DNA of 64,000 bases from an uncultured Bradyrhizobium sp. (GTDB lineage Bacteria > Pseudomonadota > Alphaproteobacteria > Rhizobiales > Xanthobacteraceae): contig NZ_CANSMR010000007.1 of NCBI RefSeq assembly GCF_947648125.1, positions 186,001 through 250,000 of the forward strand, in the 5' to 3' direction. The position numbers and the translations under genes are program-made. Every line of letters begins with the position of its first letter. Position 1 is the first letter of the stretch. Below are positions 1 to 8,438 of this stretch, piece by piece. The notes under the pieces are model-generated. The model did not search any database. It saw only the letters and a list, made by a program, of their open reading frames with translations, and had not been told where the DNA came from.

Positions 1-420
1 CCGCTCGCGCTCCAGCGCCGCGACGATGACTTTGTCGTGGATCGCGCGGCCGCGCGCTGTCAGGGTGATCGAATGGGTGCGGCCGTCGTCGGGCGCGGTG
101 CGGATCGTCAGCAGGCCGCGCTTCTGCAACGCCGCGAGGTTGCGGCTGACCGGGCCCTTGTCGAAGCCGATCACCTGGCAGATCCGGGAGGCGGGAATGC
201 CCGGCTCGATCGCCAGTTGCGAGATGATCCGCCACTCGGTGACGTTGACGCCGAAATTCTTCTGGTAAAACGCGGTGGCGCTGTTCGACAGCTTGTTGCC
301 GATAAAGGTGATGAACGCCGGCACATAGCGATTGAGGTCCAGCAGCGGGCCATCGGTGGCATCTGCGGGATCGGCCGGTCTTGGCCGGCGGGGCTTTCGG
401 GGGAGGGGCTGGCTGCTCAT
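1..420 (-). CDS. MarR-family transcriptional regulator (3' end cut by window edge)
   Basis: Reading the minus strand from an ATG at 420 gives 140 codons with no stop before the window edge, so the C-terminus is missing. After a proline/arginine-rich N-terminal stretch, the translation shows the MarR winged-helix core: a segment reading VTEWRIISQL, then PASRICQVIGFDKGPVSRNL as recognition helix, and a wing with TAPDDGRTHSITLT. MarR proteins bind DNA as dimers and are usually released by small aromatic ligands. It is divergent from the P450 gene with only 82 bp between the two starts, so it most likely controls that gene and itself. Family identity is clear; the aromatic ligand is inference. 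Confidence 0.85.
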   Translation of the reverse strand, partial: MSSQPLPRKPRRPRPADPADATDGPLLDLNRYVPAFITFIGNKLSNSATAFYQKNFGVNVTEWRIISQLAIEPGIPASRICQVIGFDKGPVSRNLAALQKRGLLTIRTAPDDGRTHSITLTARGRAIHDKVIVAALERER

Positions 421-473
421 TTCTCAAATCATCGCTGCGAAACTGTTCGGGAGCAATAGACATGCGGCCCGTA

Positions 474-486
474 TTGACAAGATCAA
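474..486. promoter_or_regulatory. Possible MarR operator between marR and the P450 gene
   Basis: TTGA (474-477) and TCAA (483-486) form a short inverted pair with a 5-base spacer, and TTGACA overlaps its left arm. It lies in the 82-bp divergent gap, upstream of the P450 Shine-Dalgarno at 492-497. The arms are short, so this is only a weak candidate. Confidence 0.25.
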
Positions 487-502
487 ACCTCGGGAGGTCC
501 CG

Positions 503-1705
503 ATGACTGCAACAGAAGCCGCGTCCGTCCCGCATCTCGACGTCGATCCGTTCGCGCTCGAGTTCTTCGCCGACCCGTTCCCGACCCATCAGCGGCTGCG
601 CGAGGCCGGGCCGGTGGTCTATCTCGACAAGTGGAATGTCTACGGCGTGGCACGCTATGCCGAGGTCCATGCCGTCCTGAACGATCCCGCGACGTTCTGC
701 TCCAGCCGCGGCGTTGGCCTCAGCGACTTCTCCAAGGAGAAGCCATGGCGGCCGCCGAGCCTGATCCTGGAGGCCGACCCGCCGGCGCACACCCGCACCC
801 GCACCGTGTTGAGCACCGTGCTGTCGGCGACCGTGATGAAGCAGCTTCGCGGGCAATTTGCCGCCGCGGCGGAGGCCCGGGTCGATGTGCTGCTGGAGAA
901 GCGCCGTTTCGACGCGATCGAGGACCTCGCGGAAGCCTATCCGCTGTCGATCTTCCCGGACGCGCTGGGCTTGCGGCCGGAGGGCCGTGAGCATCTGCTG
1001 CCCTACGCAAGCCTGGTGTTCAACGCCTTCGGGCCGCCGAACGAACTGCGCAAGCAGGCGATCGAGCGCTCCGCGCCGCACCAGAGCTACATCGCCGAGC
1101 AGTGTCAGCGCGACAATCTCACCCCAGGCGGCATCGGCGCCTGTATCCACGCCCACGTCGATAGCGGCGCCATTACCGCGACCGAGGCGCCGCTGCTGGT
1201 GCGCTCGCTGCTCTCGGCCGGTCTCGACACCACCGTCAACGGCATCGGCGCCGCCGTCTACTGCCTCGCCCGCTTCCCCGACCAGTTCGAGAGGTTGCGC
1301 AGTGATCCGACGCTGGCGCGCAACGCATTCGAGGAAGCCGTGCGGTTCGAAAGTCCGGTCCAGACTTTCTTCCGCACCACGACCCGCGACGTCGAGCTCA
1401 GCGGGGCCACCATTCCCGAAGGCGAGAAGGTGCTGATGTTCCTGGCCGCGGCCAATCGTGATCCGCGCCGCTGGGAAGCGCCCGACAGCTACGACATCAC
1501 GCGCCGGACGTCGGGCCATGTCGGCTACGGCTCGGGCATCCATATGTGCGTCGGCCAGCTCGTCGCCCGCCTTGAGGGCGAAGTGATGATGGCGGCGCTG
1601 GCGCGTCGTGTCGCCAGGATCGAAATATCAGGCGAGCCGAAGCGGCTTTTCAACAACACGCTACGCGGGCTGAGCAGCCTGCCGGTCGAGATCACGCCGG
1701 CCTGA
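503..1705 (+). CDS. Cytochrome P450, CYP199A-like (para-substituted benzoate O-demethylase/hydroxylase type)
   Basis: A 400-residue class I bacterial P450. The ATG at 503 is preceded by GGGAGG (492-497). Visible signatures are the I-helix AGLDTT (239-244), the K-helix ExxR (E278-R281) and the heme loop GYGSGIHMCVG with the iron-ligating Cys349. The N-terminal part (DPFALEFFADPFP, GPVVYLDKWNVYGVARY) and much of the rest match, from memory, CYP199A2 of Rhodopseudomonas palustris, which oxidises para-substituted benzoates such as 4-methoxybenzoate. The enzyme would need a ferredoxin and reductase; none is encoded nearby. The marR neighbour suggests aromatic induction. Subfamily assignment is strong but was not aligned. 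Confidence 0.9.
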   Translation: MTATEAASVPHLDVDPFALEFFADPFPTHQRLREAGPVVYLDKWNVYGVARYAEVHAVLNDPATFCSSRGVGLSDFSKEKPWRPPSLILEADPPAHTRTRTVLSTVLSATVMKQLRGQFAAAAEARVDVLLEKRRFDAIEDLAEAYPLSIFPDALGLRPEGREHLLPYASLVFNAFGPPNELRKQAIERSAPHQSYIAEQCQRDNLTPGGIGACIHAHVDSGAITATEAPLLVRSLLSAGLDTTVNGIGAAVYCLARFPDQFERLRSDPTLARNAFEEAVRFESPVQTFFRTTTRDVELSGATIPEGEKVLMFLAAANRDPRRWEAPDSYDITRRTSGHVGYGSGIHMCVGQLVARLEGEVMMAALARRVARIEISGEPKRLFNNTLRGLSSLPVEITPA

Positions 1706-1759
1706 CGAGACGCTCAATACCGCCAAAAGGTTGGTTGAGCAAACATGGGAGGGGATACG

Positions 1760-3001
1760 ATGAGGGGCTTCGGGTTTGGGCGATTGAGGATTGGACGATT
1801 TAGGATTGGACTTACGCTGGCGTTGGCCTGCGCCGCCGGCAGCGCACGTGCGGAGATATCCGACAATGTCGTGCGCGTCGGCGTGCTCAACGACATTTCG
1901 GGCATCTTCCAGGACACCAACGGCATGGGCTCGGTGGAAGCCGCGCGCATGGCGGCGGAGGATTTCAATGGCGGCGGCAAGGGCATCAAGGTCGAGATCG
2001 TCTATGCCGATCACCAGAACAAGGCCGACGTCGGCTCTGCGATCGCGCGCAAATGGCTCGATGTCGAAGGCGTCGATGCCATCGTCGACGTGCCGAACTC
2101 GGCGGTCGGGCTCGCCATCAACACCGTGCTGCGCGACTCGAGGATGACGTTCCTGGCGTCGTCGACCGCAAGCTCGGACCTCACGGGCAAGGCCTGCTCG
2201 CCGAACACCATTCAATGGGTCAACGACGCCTGGGCGACCGGCAACACCACCGCGGCCGCGATGATGCAGCGTGGCGGCAAGGACTGGTACTTCGTGACCG
2301 TCGACTACGCGCTCGGCAAAGGCATTGAAGCCGAGGCGACCAACTACATCGAGAAGCACGGCGGCAAGGTGCTGGGATCGAGCAAGCATCCGCTCGGCAC
2401 GTCGGATTTCGCCTCCTTCCTGCTGCAGGCGCAGAACTCGAAAGCAAAGGTGATCGGCCTCGCCAATGCCGGCGGCGACACCATCAACGCAGTGAAGCAG
2501 GCGGCCGAGTTCGGAATCCAGGAGGGCGGCCAGACCATGGTGGCGTTCCTGCTGTTCGTCAACGACGTCCACGGCATGGGCCTGAAGGTCGCGCAGGGCC
2601 TGCAACTGCTCGAAGCCTTCTACTGGGATATGAACGACGACACCCGCGCGTTCGCGAAACGCTTCGCCGCGCGGCCCGGCATGAACGGCAAGATGCCGAG
2701 CGGCAACCAGGCCGGCGTATACGCCTCGACGCTCGCCTATCTCAACGCCGTCGCCGCCACCGGCAGCGACGACGCCAAGGTCGTGGTGCCGCAGATGAAG
2801 ACCTTCAAGGGCAAGGACAAGCTGTTCGGCGACACCACGATCCGCCAGGACGGCCGCGTCATCCACCCGATGTATCTGTTCGAGGTGAAGAAGCCGGAGG
2901 AGTCGAAGTACCCCTACGACTATTACAAGCTGATCGCGACTATCCCGGCCGAGCAGGCGTTCCGGCCGATCGCCGATGGCGGGTGCTCGCTGGTGAAGTG
3001 A
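1760..3001 (+). CDS. ABC transporter substrate-binding protein (Liv/Peripla_BP_6 type), orphan
   Basis: A 413-residue periplasmic binding protein. I chose the ATG at 1760 because GGGAGGGG (1747-1754) is a good ribosome site for it and overlaps the alternative ATG at 1745. A signal peptide ends near GSARAEIS; the mature part begins NVVRVGVLNDISGIFQDTNG, the usual opening of branched-chain amino acid/aromatic acid binding proteins. No permease or ATPase adjoins it, so it must use a transporter encoded elsewhere, possibly the one at 11.9-15.2 kb. It follows the P450 by 54 bp and may be co-transcribed, which hints at an aromatic acid ligand. The signal-peptide region contains a near-perfect 15-bp tandem duplication. 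Confidence 0.88.
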   Translation: MRGFGFGRLRIGRFRIGLTLALACAAGSARAEISDNVVRVGVLNDISGIFQDTNGMGSVEAARMAAEDFNGGGKGIKVEIVYADHQNKADVGSAIARKWLDVEGVDAIVDVPNSAVGLAINTVLRDSRMTFLASSTASSDLTGKACSPNTIQWVNDAWATGNTTAAAMMQRGGKDWYFVTVDYALGKGIEAEATNYIEKHGGKVLGSSKHPLGTSDFASFLLQAQNSKAKVIGLANAGGDTINAVKQAAEFGIQEGGQTMVAFLLFVNDVHGMGLKVAQGLQLLEAFYWDMNDDTRAFAKRFAARPGMNGKMPSGNQAGVYASTLAYLNAVAATGSDDAKVVVPQMKTFKGKDKLFGDTTIRQDGRVIHPMYLFEVKKPEESKYPYDYYKLIATIPAEQAFRPIADGGCSLVK

Positions 3002-3024
3002 GGTTGCCGCCGGGGACACGACCG

Positions 3025-3192
3025 CATCCTCCCCTGGAGGGGGAGGATCGGTTCGCATGAGAATGCGAACCGAGGTGGGGTGAAGGTCCCTCCAGTCGAA
3101 CAGTGCCCGCGTTGAGAGATCACCCCACCCCGGATCGCACCTCGCTTCGCTCGTTGTGATCCGACCCTCCCCCTCCAGGGGAGGGTGAGGGG
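3025..3192. repeat. Palindromic intergenic repeat (family D)
   Basis: A GC-rich element whose ends are inverted copies of each other: TCCTCCCCTGGAGGGGGAGG near 3028 and its complement around 3170-3190, with a GATCGCACCTCGCTTCGCTCG-like core. It fills most of the 326-bp gap between the binding-protein gene and the convergent hydrolase. A further inverted-looking stretch (3271-3291) follows. No gene is visible in this gap. Confidence 0.7.
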
Positions 3193-3327
3193 TTCTCTCC
3201 ATGCGGCGTACCGGGTGGAGGGACCGCAACCCCTCACCCGGATCGCATTTCGCTCGGCTTCATGCGATCCGGCCTCTCCCACAAGGGGACAGGCGGACCG
3301 AATGTGCCGCGCGGTGTTCGCGACTAA

Positions 3328-3987
3328 CTACGCAGCCTTCGCCGCTCCATCACCGGCCTTCACCCGCCCCAGCATCTCGGCCGCCGTCATCACATGCGCG
3401 GTTGAGAACGCGAGGATCGTGAGCGTGGCGCGATGCACCTCTTCGGCGGATAGGGCGCCCTGGCCGACATCGGGATAGTCGAACGTGCCCGTCGCGTCCG
3501 ACAGGAAGACGACCTTGTAGTTGTGGAACATGGCGTCGCGCGCGGTGGCGTGGCAGCAGTTCTCGGTGGTCGTTCCCGAGATGATCACCGTCGTGATGCC
3601 CCATTCGCGCAGGATGAGGTCGAGGTCGGTGGCGAAGAATGCGCTGTAGCGGTGCTTCTTGATGATGTGCTCGCCCGGTGCGGGTGCAAGATCGTTGAAG
3701 ATCTCGACACCATCGGTGCCGTCGACCAGCGACGAGCGGTCGGCAATCGGCGAGTAGAGATCGTCATAGAGCCCCATATCGCTGCCGTCGCGGCGATGCA
3801 CATGCGCGGTGTAGATGACGCGGATGCCCTTGTCGCGGCAGGCCTTCAGCGTCTGCGCCAGCCGCGGCACCATGGCGGCGGCCTGCGCCGACCGCAGCTT
3901 GGCGCCCTCGGCCACGAAATCGTTCTGCATGTCGACAACGATCATGACGGTTCGCGCCGGGTCGATGATGTCGCATTGGTAGCCCAT
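3328..3987 (-). CDS. Isochorismatase-family cysteine hydrolase
   Basis: A 219-residue protein of the isochorismatase-like hydrolase superfamily (nicotinamidase, N-carbamoylsarcosine amidase, RutB-type amidohydrolases). The catalytic triad is visible: Asp19 in VVDMQNDF, Lys110 or Lys111 in IIKKHRYSAF, and Cys144 in SGTTTENCCHATARDA, the last including the conserved Thr and the ARDA ending. A good ribosome site (GAGAGGAGA) precedes the ATG at 3987. The family hydrolyses C-N or vinyl-ether bonds of small molecules; the substrate cannot be read from sequence. It is divergent from an AraC regulator 149 bp away, which probably controls it. Confidence 0.85.
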   Translation of the reverse strand: MGYQCDIIDPARTVMIVVDMQNDFVAEGAKLRSAQAAAMVPRLAQTLKACRDKGIRVIYTAHVHRRDGSDMGLYDDLYSPIADRSSLVDGTDGVEIFNDLAPAPGEHIIKKHRYSAFFATDLDLILREWGITTVIISGTTTENCCHATARDAMFHNYKVVFLSDATGTFDYPDVGQGALSAEEVHRATLTILAFSTAHVMTAAEMLGRVKAGDGAAKAA

Positions 3988-4136
3988 GTGGTGTCTCCTC
4001 TCCTGAAGGGAGACCTTTTCTACATCCGCGGCGGCAGTCGTTCTTGGCTGCGCCGGCCAGTTGCTGGACTCTGCTTGCCAGAAGCGGGTGCCGGACGCAG
4101 AATATCCCGCTGCCGGGTTGAGCGGAGCAAGGTCCG

Positions 4137-5087
4137 ATGCAGATCTCAGATCACACGATCGTCGCGCAAACGCTGGTTGCGCCGGGTGACAGCTTTGACC
4201 GTTGGCATCACGTCACCTGCCGCGAATTCTCGCTGACCGAATGCCGCCGCGTCGCGGACGAGGCGTTCCAGGCATCGATCTCGATCCGGAATTTCGGTCC
4301 GCTTGCGATCAATGACATCTGGTCGTCGACCGCAGCCGCCGACCGCATCCGGGTGATGCGCAGCGCGAGCGACGTCCGCCGCGACCCGCGCGACTATTTC
4401 ATGCTGTGGCTGACGTTGCGCGGCGAGGTCAGCTTCGCACAGGGCGGCCGCGAGGTGCGGATGCGCCGCGGCGATCTCATGCTCCATGACCAGGCGCAGC
4501 CGTTCACGCTCGAATTCGCCCCGAGCGCGCGTTCGATCATGGTGTCGATCCCGCGGCCGCTGCTGCTCGCGCGCCTGCCGGATGCGCAGCGGCTGACGGC
4601 ACGACGGGTCGGCAACGCGTCAAAAGTGGGCGCGCTGGCGGGATCGTTGATCCGCCGGCTGATGCGGCTCGATGACGGGGCCGGGCCTGCTGCGATAAGG
4701 CTTGGCGCCTCAATGCTCGATATTTTCGCGACCACGCTCCAGACCGAGCTGACGGACGATGTGCCGCAGCGCGGCGATGACCGGCTGGCACGGGTTAAGG
4801 CCCATATCCTCGCCAATCTCGACGATCCCGAGCTCGATCTCGATGCGATCGCCACGGCGCAGAGCATCGCGCCGCGCACGCTGAACCGCCTGTTCGCGCG
4901 CGAAGGCACCACGCCGATCCGCTGGCTGTGGCAGCAGCGCCTCGCCGGCGCCTACCAGGCGCTCGCCGAACGGCGGTTCGGCAGCGTCACCGATGTCGCG
5001 CTCAGCTTCGGCTTCAGCGACATCTCGCATTTCAGCCGCGCCTTCAAGGCCGCGTTCGGCCGCTCGCCGCATCAAGTGATGGGGTGA
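4137..5087 (+). CDS. AraC-family transcriptional regulator
   Basis: A 316-residue regulator. Residues 1-190 look like the AraC_binding_2 cupin-like sensor domain (WHHVTCREFSLTE start, RGDLMLHDQAQPFTLEF). The C-terminal 100 residues carry two helix-turn-helix motifs: LDLDAIATAQSIAPRTLNRLF and the AraC signature VTDVALSFGFSDISHFSRAFKAAFGRSPHQ. Regulators with this sensor domain often control aromatic or amide catabolic genes. It is divergent from the isochorismatase-family gene, the obvious candidate target. The gap 3988-4136 holds GTCTCC/GGAGAC inverted arms near the hydrolase start but no convincing direct-repeat operator. Confidence 0.88.
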   Translation: MQISDHTIVAQTLVAPGDSFDRWHHVTCREFSLTECRRVADEAFQASISIRNFGPLAINDIWSSTAAADRIRVMRSASDVRRDPRDYFMLWLTLRGEVSFAQGGREVRMRRGDLMLHDQAQPFTLEFAPSARSIMVSIPRPLLLARLPDAQRLTARRVGNASKVGALAGSLIRRLMRLDDGAGPAAIRLGASMLDIFATTLQTELTDDVPQRGDDRLARVKAHILANLDDPELDLDAIATAQSIAPRTLNRLFAREGTTPIRWLWQQRLAGAYQALAERRFGSVTDVALSFGFSDISHFSRAFKAAFGRSPHQVMG

Positions 5088-5110
5088 GCGATTGTATCGG
5101 CCAACAACGC

Positions 5111-6385
5111 CTACTGCGCGACCTTGCTGCTGCCTTGCGTGATCAGCCGTGCGGCACGCTGGTCGCGGGTGTGGATCCAGAGCCAGTTCATCGCCACCGC
5201 AATCCGATGGCGCACGCCGATCAGGAAGTAGATGTGGGCAAGGCCCCAAATCCACCATGCCAGTGAGCCGCGCAGCTTCAGCCAGCCGAAATCGATCACC
5301 GCCTTCTTCTTGCCGATCTGGGCGAGGCTGCCGGCATGCTTGTAGCGGAACGGCGGCAGCGTCTTGCCGTTGAGCCGCGCCTTGATCAGCGCGGCGACGT
5401 AGCGTCCCTCCTGCTTGGCGGCCGGCGCGATGCCGGGCACTGGATTGCCGTCCGGTCCCTTGATGGTGACGGTGTCGCCGACCGCGAAGATGTCGGGATG
5501 GCCCGGCACGGTGAGATCGGGCTCTACCTGCAGCCGATGGGCGCGATCGGCCGGCGCGTTCAGCCACTCTGCCGCGCGCGAGGCGCGCACGCCGGCGGCC
5601 CAGACGATGGTGCGCGCCTCCAGCCTCTTGCCGCCGAACACGACGCCGTCGGCCGAGCATTCGGTGACCGGCTCGCCCAACATCACCTCGACGCCGAGTT
5701 TTTCCAGTGACGCTTGTGCGTAGGCCGAGAGATCGTCGGGAAATCCTGCCAGCACGCGCGAGCCGGCCTCGATCAGCACCACGCGCGCCTTGCGCGTGTC
5801 GATGTGACGGAAGTCTTGCGGCAGCGTGTCCTTGGCGAGGTCGGCGATGGTGCCGGCCATCTCGACGCCGGTCGGGCCCGCGCCAATCACGACAAAGGTG
5901 AGCAGCGCGGCGCGCGCGTCCGGATCGGTCTCGCGCTCGGCGCGCTCGAAGGCGACCAGGATACGCCGCCGCAGCGTCGTTGCGTCCTCCAGCGTCTTCA
6001 GGCCGGGCGCGAACGGCTCCCATTCGTCATGGCCGAAATAGGCGTGGCGCGCGCCGGTGGCGAGGATCAGCGTGTCGTAGGGAATGCTGCCGCCATCATC
6101 GAGCTGCACGGTCTTTGCTGCTGCGTCGACACCACAGACATTTGCGAACAGCGTTGTCACTTCCGGCCGGTCGCGCAGCAGATAGCGGATCGGCCAGGCG
6201 ATCTCGCTGGTGGCGAGGGAAGCAGTCGCGACCTGGTAGAGCAGCGGCTGGAACAGATGGTGGTTGCGGCGATCGATCAGCGTGATCTCGACCGGCGCGC
6301 CTGCGAGACCGAAGGCGGCTTCCAGCCCGCCGAAGCCGGCACCGACGATCACCACGCGATGAGGTTTGGCCGGCGCTTGCGTCAT
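5111..6385 (-). CDS. ndh: Type II NADH dehydrogenase (NDH-2), FAD-dependent
   Basis: A 424-residue flavoprotein. The N-terminus VVIVGAGFGGLEAAFGL is the FAD-binding Rossmann motif; FQPLLYQVATASLATSEIAWP is the NDH-2 flavin/quinone region; a second dinucleotide fold reads FVVIGAGPTGVEMAG for NADH; NIFAVGDT is the late FAD motif. A C-terminal hydrophobic stretch (LAWWIWGLAHIYFLIGVRH) anchors it to the membrane. It oxidises NADH and reduces quinone without pumping protons. It is convergent with the AraC gene (23 bp apart), and 115 bp of featureless DNA separate it from the transporter gene upstream. It is probably a stand-alone respiratory gene. Confidence 0.9.
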   Translation of the reverse strand: MTQAPAKPHRVVIVGAGFGGLEAAFGLAGAPVEITLIDRRNHHLFQPLLYQVATASLATSEIAWPIRYLLRDRPEVTTLFANVCGVDAAAKTVQLDDGGSIPYDTLILATGARHAYFGHDEWEPFAPGLKTLEDATTLRRRILVAFERAERETDPDARAALLTFVVIGAGPTGVEMAGTIADLAKDTLPQDFRHIDTRKARVVLIEAGSRVLAGFPDDLSAYAQASLEKLGVEVMLGEPVTECSADGVVFGGKRLEARTIVWAAGVRASRAAEWLNAPADRAHRLQVEPDLTVPGHPDIFAVGDTVTIKGPDGNPVPGIAPAAKQEGRYVAALIKARLNGKTLPPFRYKHAGSLAQIGKKKAVIDFGWLKLRGSLAWWIWGLAHIYFLIGVRHRIAVAMNWLWIHTRDQRAARLITQGSSKVAQ

Positions 6386-6500
6386 CTGATGTCGCCCTCG
6401 GTTTCGAACGGCTTCGTCGTTTGATTATGTAGTCATTCGCAGCCTCATTCCAACACGAAATGCCCGATCACCCGATAGCGAAACCCAATCGCCGTGCGGC

Positions 6501-7907
6501 TCACGCATCCTGCGGCACGGTTGCGGTGACCGCTTGTCGCCGCATCGGCAGGAACAGTCCCGCCACCGCGCCGGCGAATGACAGCGTTGCCGCAAGGCTC
6601 ATCGCCGCAGCAAATCCACTGCTGAAATGTCCGGACGAATCGGCTGTGCCATGGGCGGTGAAGCTCGCAACCAGCGCCGCGATGCCGAACATCCCGCCGA
6701 GGAAGCGGCCCATGTTGAACACGCCCGACGCCTTGCCCATCTCGCTGACCGCCACCGCGCTCAGCACCGCGTTCTGCGCGGCCGGCATCGCCATCGAGAC
6801 GCCGACGCCGGCGAGCACCAGCGGCACGACGAGCGCAGAATAGGGCACCGTGGGGCTCACGATCTCGCTGATCCAGCCGAGACCAATCGCTTGCATCAGG
6901 AGGCCTGTGACGACAAGCGTTCGCTCGCCGAATCGGTTGACCACGGCGCCGGCGATCGGCGCCGTGACGAACAGCGTCGCCGTCCACGGCAACAGGCGCA
7001 GCCCGGCGCCGAAGGCGTCGAAGCCGAGCGCGATCTGCAGGAACTGCGGCAGCAGGAACAGCACGCCATACATCGCGGCATAGAACAGCACGCTTGCGAC
7101 GATGCCGGCCGCGAACGGTCTGGCTGCGAACAGCCGCATCGGCACCATCGGGCTCGTCGCACGCAGCTCCCACAGCACGAACATCGCTGCCAGCGCGCCG
7201 CCGGCGATCAGCGCGCCCGTCACTTCCGCGCTGGCCCATCCGACGCCATTGCCGCGCAACAGGCCCCAGACCAGTGCCAGCGCCGCGAGCGCGACCAGCG
7301 ACAGACCGGTGATGTCGAGCGGCGCCGTCGGGCCAAAACTTTCGCGCAGGCGCGCCAGCACGAGGGCGATCGCAATCAGGCCGATCGGCAGGTTGATCCA
7401 GAAGATCCAGCGCCAGCCGAGATGTTCGGTGATGAAGCCGCCGATCGCGGGGCCGATGATCAGCGCGCATCCGGTGATGCCGCTGAAAATGCCGAGCGCG
7501 CGGGCGCGTTCCTCGCGGCCGAAGGCGCCGCTCAGGATCGCCATCGCCAGTGGCATCACCAGCGCCGCGCCTGCGCCTTGCAGGGCGCGCGCGGCGATCA
7601 ATGCCGCGGCGTCGCCCGCCAATGCGCAGGCCGCGGAGGCCACGACGAACAGGCCGATCCCGGCTGCGAACATCCTGCGCCGCCCGAAGCGGTCGCCGAG
7701 CGCCGCGCCGGTCAGCAGCAACACCGCGAAGGTCAGATTGAAAGCGTTAACGGTCCATTGCAGGGTCTCGACCCGGCTGCCGAAATCGGCGCGGATGGTG
7801 GCGAAGGCCGTGGTCATGATCATGGCGTCCAGCGCCATCATGAAGGATGCCAGCGCGGTGAGGCCGAGCACCCAGCGCTGTTCGGCGCGCTGCTGTGAGG
7901 TTTGCAT
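6501..7907 (-). CDS. MFS drug/solute exporter, DHA2 (EmrB/QacA)-like
   Basis: A 468-residue integral membrane protein with about 14 hydrophobic segments, as in the DHA2 exporter family. The ATG at 7907 has a GGAG ribosome site; an upstream in-frame extension has no family similarity. Motifs include DAMIMTTAFATIRADFG (helix 1), DRFGRRRMFAAG (cytoplasmic loop 2-3 motif A), GAGAALVMPLAMAILSGAF (motif B region) and GPAIGGFI (antiporter motif C). It probably expels toxic organic compounds with proton antiport; the substrate is unknown. It is divergent from a small protein/ECF sigma pair, separated by a 193-bp gap with a 12-bp inverted repeat. Confidence 0.88.
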   Translation of the reverse strand: MQTSQQRAEQRWVLGLTALASFMMALDAMIMTTAFATIRADFGSRVETLQWTVNAFNLTFAVLLLTGAALGDRFGRRRMFAAGIGLFVVASAACALAGDAAALIAARALQGAGAALVMPLAMAILSGAFGREERARALGIFSGITGCALIIGPAIGGFITEHLGWRWIFWINLPIGLIAIALVLARLRESFGPTAPLDITGLSLVALAALALVWGLLRGNGVGWASAEVTGALIAGGALAAMFVLWELRATSPMVPMRLFAARPFAAGIVASVLFYAAMYGVLFLLPQFLQIALGFDAFGAGLRLLPWTATLFVTAPIAGAVVNRFGERTLVVTGLLMQAIGLGWISEIVSPTVPYSALVVPLVLAGVGVSMAMPAAQNAVLSAVAVSEMGKASGVFNMGRFLGGMFGIAALVASFTAHGTADSSGHFSSGFAAAMSLAATLSFAGAVAGLFLPMRRQAVTATVPQDA

Positions 7908-7974
7908 CGTCGTTCTCCGTTGGTCCGCCGCAGGCTTGCGGCGCGCTCCGCAGGCCAGGACGAACCGGGATGGG

Positions 7975-8030
7975 CAAAGGATGCGGCGAAGAACTATTTT
8001 TGAATTTTTTTTGCCGGACCGCATCCTTTG
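7975..8030. promoter_or_regulatory. 12-bp inverted repeat in divergent promoter region
   Basis: CAAAGGATGCGG (7975-7986) and its exact complement CCGCATCCTTTG (8019-8030) flank a 32-base AT-rich spacer with long T runs. It lies between the divergent MFS exporter and the small protein/sigma factor operon. It could be a two-site operator for a regulator of either side, or a cruciform/terminator-like structure. The repeat is plain to see; the function is inference. Confidence 0.5.
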
Positions 8031-8100
8031 GCCGTCCGCAAACGTCCTTGGGTCTGACACGGCCGGTTCAGGCCGAAAAACCGAGGCCAAGGAGGCTGCA

Positions 8101-8409
8101 ATGAGACGGACCCTGATCAGGTACAAGGCCAAGCCGGAGATGGCGGAGAAGAATGCCGCGCTGGTGGCGGCGGTGTTCGCCGAGCTGAAGGCGGCAAACC
8201 CGGATGGCGTGCGCTATTTGACCCTGCGGCTGGACGACGACACCTTCATCCATATGGTCGAAACCGCCGCCGACGACGGTTCGAGCCCGATCCCGAAGCT
8301 AGCGGCTTTCCAGGCATTCCAGGACGGCATCCGCGATCGTTGCGCCGAGCCGCCGTTGGTTCGCAGTGCTGTGATTGTCGGAAACTATCGTATGCTGGAT
8401 GAGCCGTGA
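8101..8409 (+). CDS. Small dimeric alpha/beta-barrel-like protein, partner of ECF sigma factor
   Basis: A 102-residue soluble protein starting MRRTLIRYKAKPEMAEKNAA, with AAGGAGG just upstream (8090-8096). Its length and pattern (short beta strand, helix AALVAAVFAELKAA, strand GVRYLTLRLDDDTFIHMVE) resemble antibiotic-biosynthesis-monooxygenase or ferredoxin-like dimeric barrels, but I do not recognise a specific family. Its stop overlaps the possible GTG start of the sigma gene and lies only 29 bp before the better ATG start, so the two are almost certainly co-transcribed. It may be the regulated product or a ligand-binding partner. Confidence 0.7.
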   Translation: MRRTLIRYKAKPEMAEKNAALVAAVFAELKAANPDGVRYLTLRLDDDTFIHMVETAADDGSSPIPKLAAFQAFQDGIRDRCAEPPLVRSAVIVGNYRMLDEP

Positions 8410-8438
8410 ACCGAGCGAACCGATCTGGCGGAGCCATC

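Noticed and set aside
1661-3229. Long minus-strand reading frame of 522 codons opposite the binding-protein gene
   Set aside because: It is a shadow of a strongly coding gene in GC-rich DNA, with no family motifs and an arginine/valine/aspartate-rich composition typical of antisense frames.
7102-8100. N-terminal extension of the 102-residue protein, in frame with an antisense of the exporter
   Set aside because: The ribosome site AAGGAGG directly before the ATG at 8101 and the lack of any family match upstream show the real start is at 8101.
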